This document shows, piece after piece, positions 34,700-36,059 of a stretch of 36,059 nucleotides of DNA. Position 1 is the stretch's first letter, and every line of letters begins with the position of its first letter. This DNA is from Pantoea eucrina (GTDB taxonomy: Bacteria; Pseudomonadota; Gammaproteobacteria; Enterobacterales; Enterobacteriaceae), in the NCBI RefSeq assembly GCF_002095385.1, contig NZ_MIPP01000038.1, positions 1 through 36,059 of the forward strand. The letters run 5' to 3'. Made by a program: the position numbers and the translations under genes. The notes beneath the pieces were generated by a model. That model was not told the origin of the DNA. It worked only from the letters and a program-made list of their open reading frames with translations, and did no database searches.

Positions 34700-35902
34700 A
34701 TGAAACTACACCTTTGCGCATCGTTATTACGGCCCCTGGCTGCCTCCTCGCTGTTGTTTATTTTCCCGGCTGTTTCTCAGGCCGTTGACGCTCCGGCTGC
34801 ACCGCAAATCGAGGCCAAAGCCTGGGTTCTGATGGACTATAACAGCGGCAAAGTTCTGGCTGAATCGAATGCCGATCAGCGGCTCGACCCTGCCAGTCTG
34901 ACCAAGATGATGACCAGCTATGTGGTAGGGCAGGCGCTGAAATCAGGAAAGATCCACAACGGTGATATGGTGACGATTGGCCAGGATGCCTGGGCGACCG
35001 GTAATCCAAAGCTGCGCGGCTCATCGCTGATGTTCCTCAAGCCCGGCGACCGTATTCCGGTATCAGAATTAAATAAAGGCATTGTTATTCAGTCCGGCAA
35101 CGATGCCTGTATTGCGCTGGCAGATTATGTTGCCGGCAGCCAGGATGCCTTTATCGGGCTGATGAATAACTACGTTAAAGCCTTCGGTCTGCAAAATACC
35201 CATTTTATGACGGTGCACGGTCTGGACGCGGAAGGGCAGTACAGCACCGCCCGCGATATGGCGATTATCGGCCAGCGGCTGATAAGCGATGTGCCGGACG
35301 AGTATGCGCTGAACAGCGAGAAAGAGTTCACGTTTAACAATATTAAGCAGCGCAACCGCAACCGGCTGCTCTGGAGCTCCAACCTGAAAGTGGACGGCAT
35401 TAAAACCGGACATACCTCAGGCGCAGGCAACAATCTGGTGGCGTCTGCCGTTGATGGCGATATGCGTCTGATCTCGGTCGTGCTGGGCGCACAAACCGAC
35501 GCCATTCGTTTTCGCGAAAGTGAAAAGCTGCTGACCTGGGGATTCCGTTTTTATGAAACGGTAACGCCTATCAAGGCAGATAAGCCGTTTGCCCGCCAGC
35601 GCGTCTGGTTTGGTGATAAGGGAGAAGTGGATCTCGGCGTGGCGAAAGATGCGGCGATTACCGTACCTAAAGGTCAGATGAAAAATCTGAAAGCGAGCTT
35701 TACCCTGAATACGCCGCAGCTGGAAGCCCCCATCGCTAAAAATCAGGTTGTCGGCACTATCGATTTCCAGCTGGATGGAAAAATCATCGAGCAGCGCCCG
35801 CTGGTGGCGATGGAAGCCGTACCGGAAGGCAGCTTTGTCGGACGTATCTGGGATTTTATTATGATGAAATTCCACGGCTGGTTCGGGAAGTGGTTTAGTT
35901 AG
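34700..35902 (+). CDS. dacC: D-alanyl-D-alanine carboxypeptidase DacC (PBP6)
   Basis: Trims the terminal D-Ala from peptidoglycan pentapeptides, anchored to the outer face of the inner membrane. The protein is 400 residues, matching E. coli PBP6. The signal peptide of 28 residues ends FPAVSQA. Catalytic motifs: SLTK (S66, K69), SGN (132-134) and KTG (235-237). The C-terminal PBP5_C domain is followed by an amphipathic anchor [16 protein letters not shown]. The nearest Shine-Dalgarno (AAGGAC, to 34684) is about 15 bases from the ATG, unusually far; no closer one is seen, and CTG 34688 is the only in-frame candidate nearer to it. The 271-base upstream gap shows no firm promoter. Confidence 0.96.
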   Translation: MKLHLCASLLRPLAASSLLFIFPAVSQAVDAPAAPQIEAKAWVLMDYNSGKVLAESNADQRLDPASLTKMMTSYVVGQALKSGKIHNGDMVTIGQDAWATGNPKLRGSSLMFLKPGDRIPVSELNKGIVIQSGNDACIALADYVAGSQDAFIGLMNNYVKAFGLQNTHFMTVHGLDAEGQYSTARDMAIIGQRLISDVPDEYALNSEKEFTFNNIKQRNRNRLLWSSNLKVDGIKTGHTSGAGNNLVASAVDGDMRLISVVLGAQTDAIRFRESEKLLTWGFRFYETVTPIKADKPFARQRVWFGDKGEVDLGVAKDAAITVPKGQMKNLKASFTLNTPQLEAPIAKNQVVGTIDFQLDGKIIEQRPLVAMEAVPEGSFVGRIWDFIMMKFHGWFGKWFS

Positions 35903-35906
35903 GACG

Positions 35907-36020
35907 CGGGGGCTGGTTACGGGCCGGTTCCGTTCGCCCCACGGGGGCTGGATCCGTTCGCCGTCAGCTGCGGGGGCGCAGATTAAGCGCCGGTTCCGTT
36001 CGCCGTCAGTTGCGGCGGCG
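35907..36020. repeat. GC-rich imperfect repeats downstream of dacC
   Basis: The box TCCGTTCGCC occurs three times on the plus strand (35929-35938, 35953-35962, 35995-36004). Two copies extend leftward as GCCGGTTCCGTTCGCC (35923 and 35989), and two extend rightward as GTCAGYTGCGGSGGCG. CGGGGGCTGG occurs at 35907 and 35942. Sequence following each box can fold (GCCCC-AC-GGGGGC; CGCC...GGCG; CGCCG...CGGCG). This box-plus-hairpin layout resembles REP-type intergenic repeats. The array may continue past the window. Confidence 0.6.
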
Positions 36021-36059
36021 ACCTGTGCTCCGGCACGGCGCTGCTGCCCCGGGGCCGGT

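Noticed and set aside
1..36059. CRISPR arrays, tRNA or rRNA genes, transposases, phage genes
   Set aside because: None seen. The only direct repeats are the short GC-rich ones after dacC, and their spacing (24 and 42 bases) and variability do not fit a CRISPR array.

Overview
The window is a chromosomal segment of a gamma-proteobacterium of the order Enterobacterales, most likely an Erwiniaceae member (Pantoea/Mixta/Erwinia type). The reasons are moderately high GC, protein sequences very close to E. coli throughout, and a gene order (rlmF, glnQPH, dps, rhtA, ompX, mntS/mntR, ybiR, ybiT, moeBA, iaaA-gsiABCD, rimO, yliI, dacC) that follows the E. coli 18-19 min region. Species assignment is inference. 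No rRNA, tRNA, transposase, prophage or CRISPR array was seen.

Layout. 1-3217: histidine-utilisation genes hutF (cut by the left edge), hutI and hutG, with a HutC-like operator between the divergent hutF and hutIG. HutF plus a deformylase-type HutG implies the five-step route ending in formate. 3222-4933: a flavin reductase-fold protein and the 23S rRNA methyltransferase rlmF. 4999-7210: glutamine importer glnHPQ, with overlapping NtrC boxes and a sigma-54-like promoter upstream. 7517-9216: dps (sigma-S-like promoter and a perfect IHF match) and rhtA. 9586-12243: ompX, then a manganese module of a divergent MntS-like small protein and mntR sharing an MntR box, then the permease ybiR.

12405-19220 is the accessory-looking part. 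A tripartite efflux cassette (EmrA-like, EmrB-like and a NodT/OprM-type outer-membrane lipoprotein), a sugar-porter MFS protein and an H-NS/StpA-family protein lie between ybiR and ybiT, where E. coli carries ldtB. 19450-29653 returns to the shared backbone: ABC-F ybiT, moeBA, and iaaA-gsiABCD for glutathione import and isoaspartyl peptide hydrolysis. 29820-35902 holds a DUF4385 protein, rimO, a CynT-like carbonic anhydrase, the periplasmic PQQ sugar dehydrogenase yliI, a HAD-IB phosphatase and dacC (PBP6). The last 150 bases are GC-rich imperfect repeats, each with a conserved box and most with a following hairpin.

Most of the window is ordinary core genome. The most unusual points are the enlarged, cysteine-rich MntS-like protein, the repeats after dacC, the efflux/H-NS island, the five-step hut variant, and an inverted repeat between moeA and iaaA.
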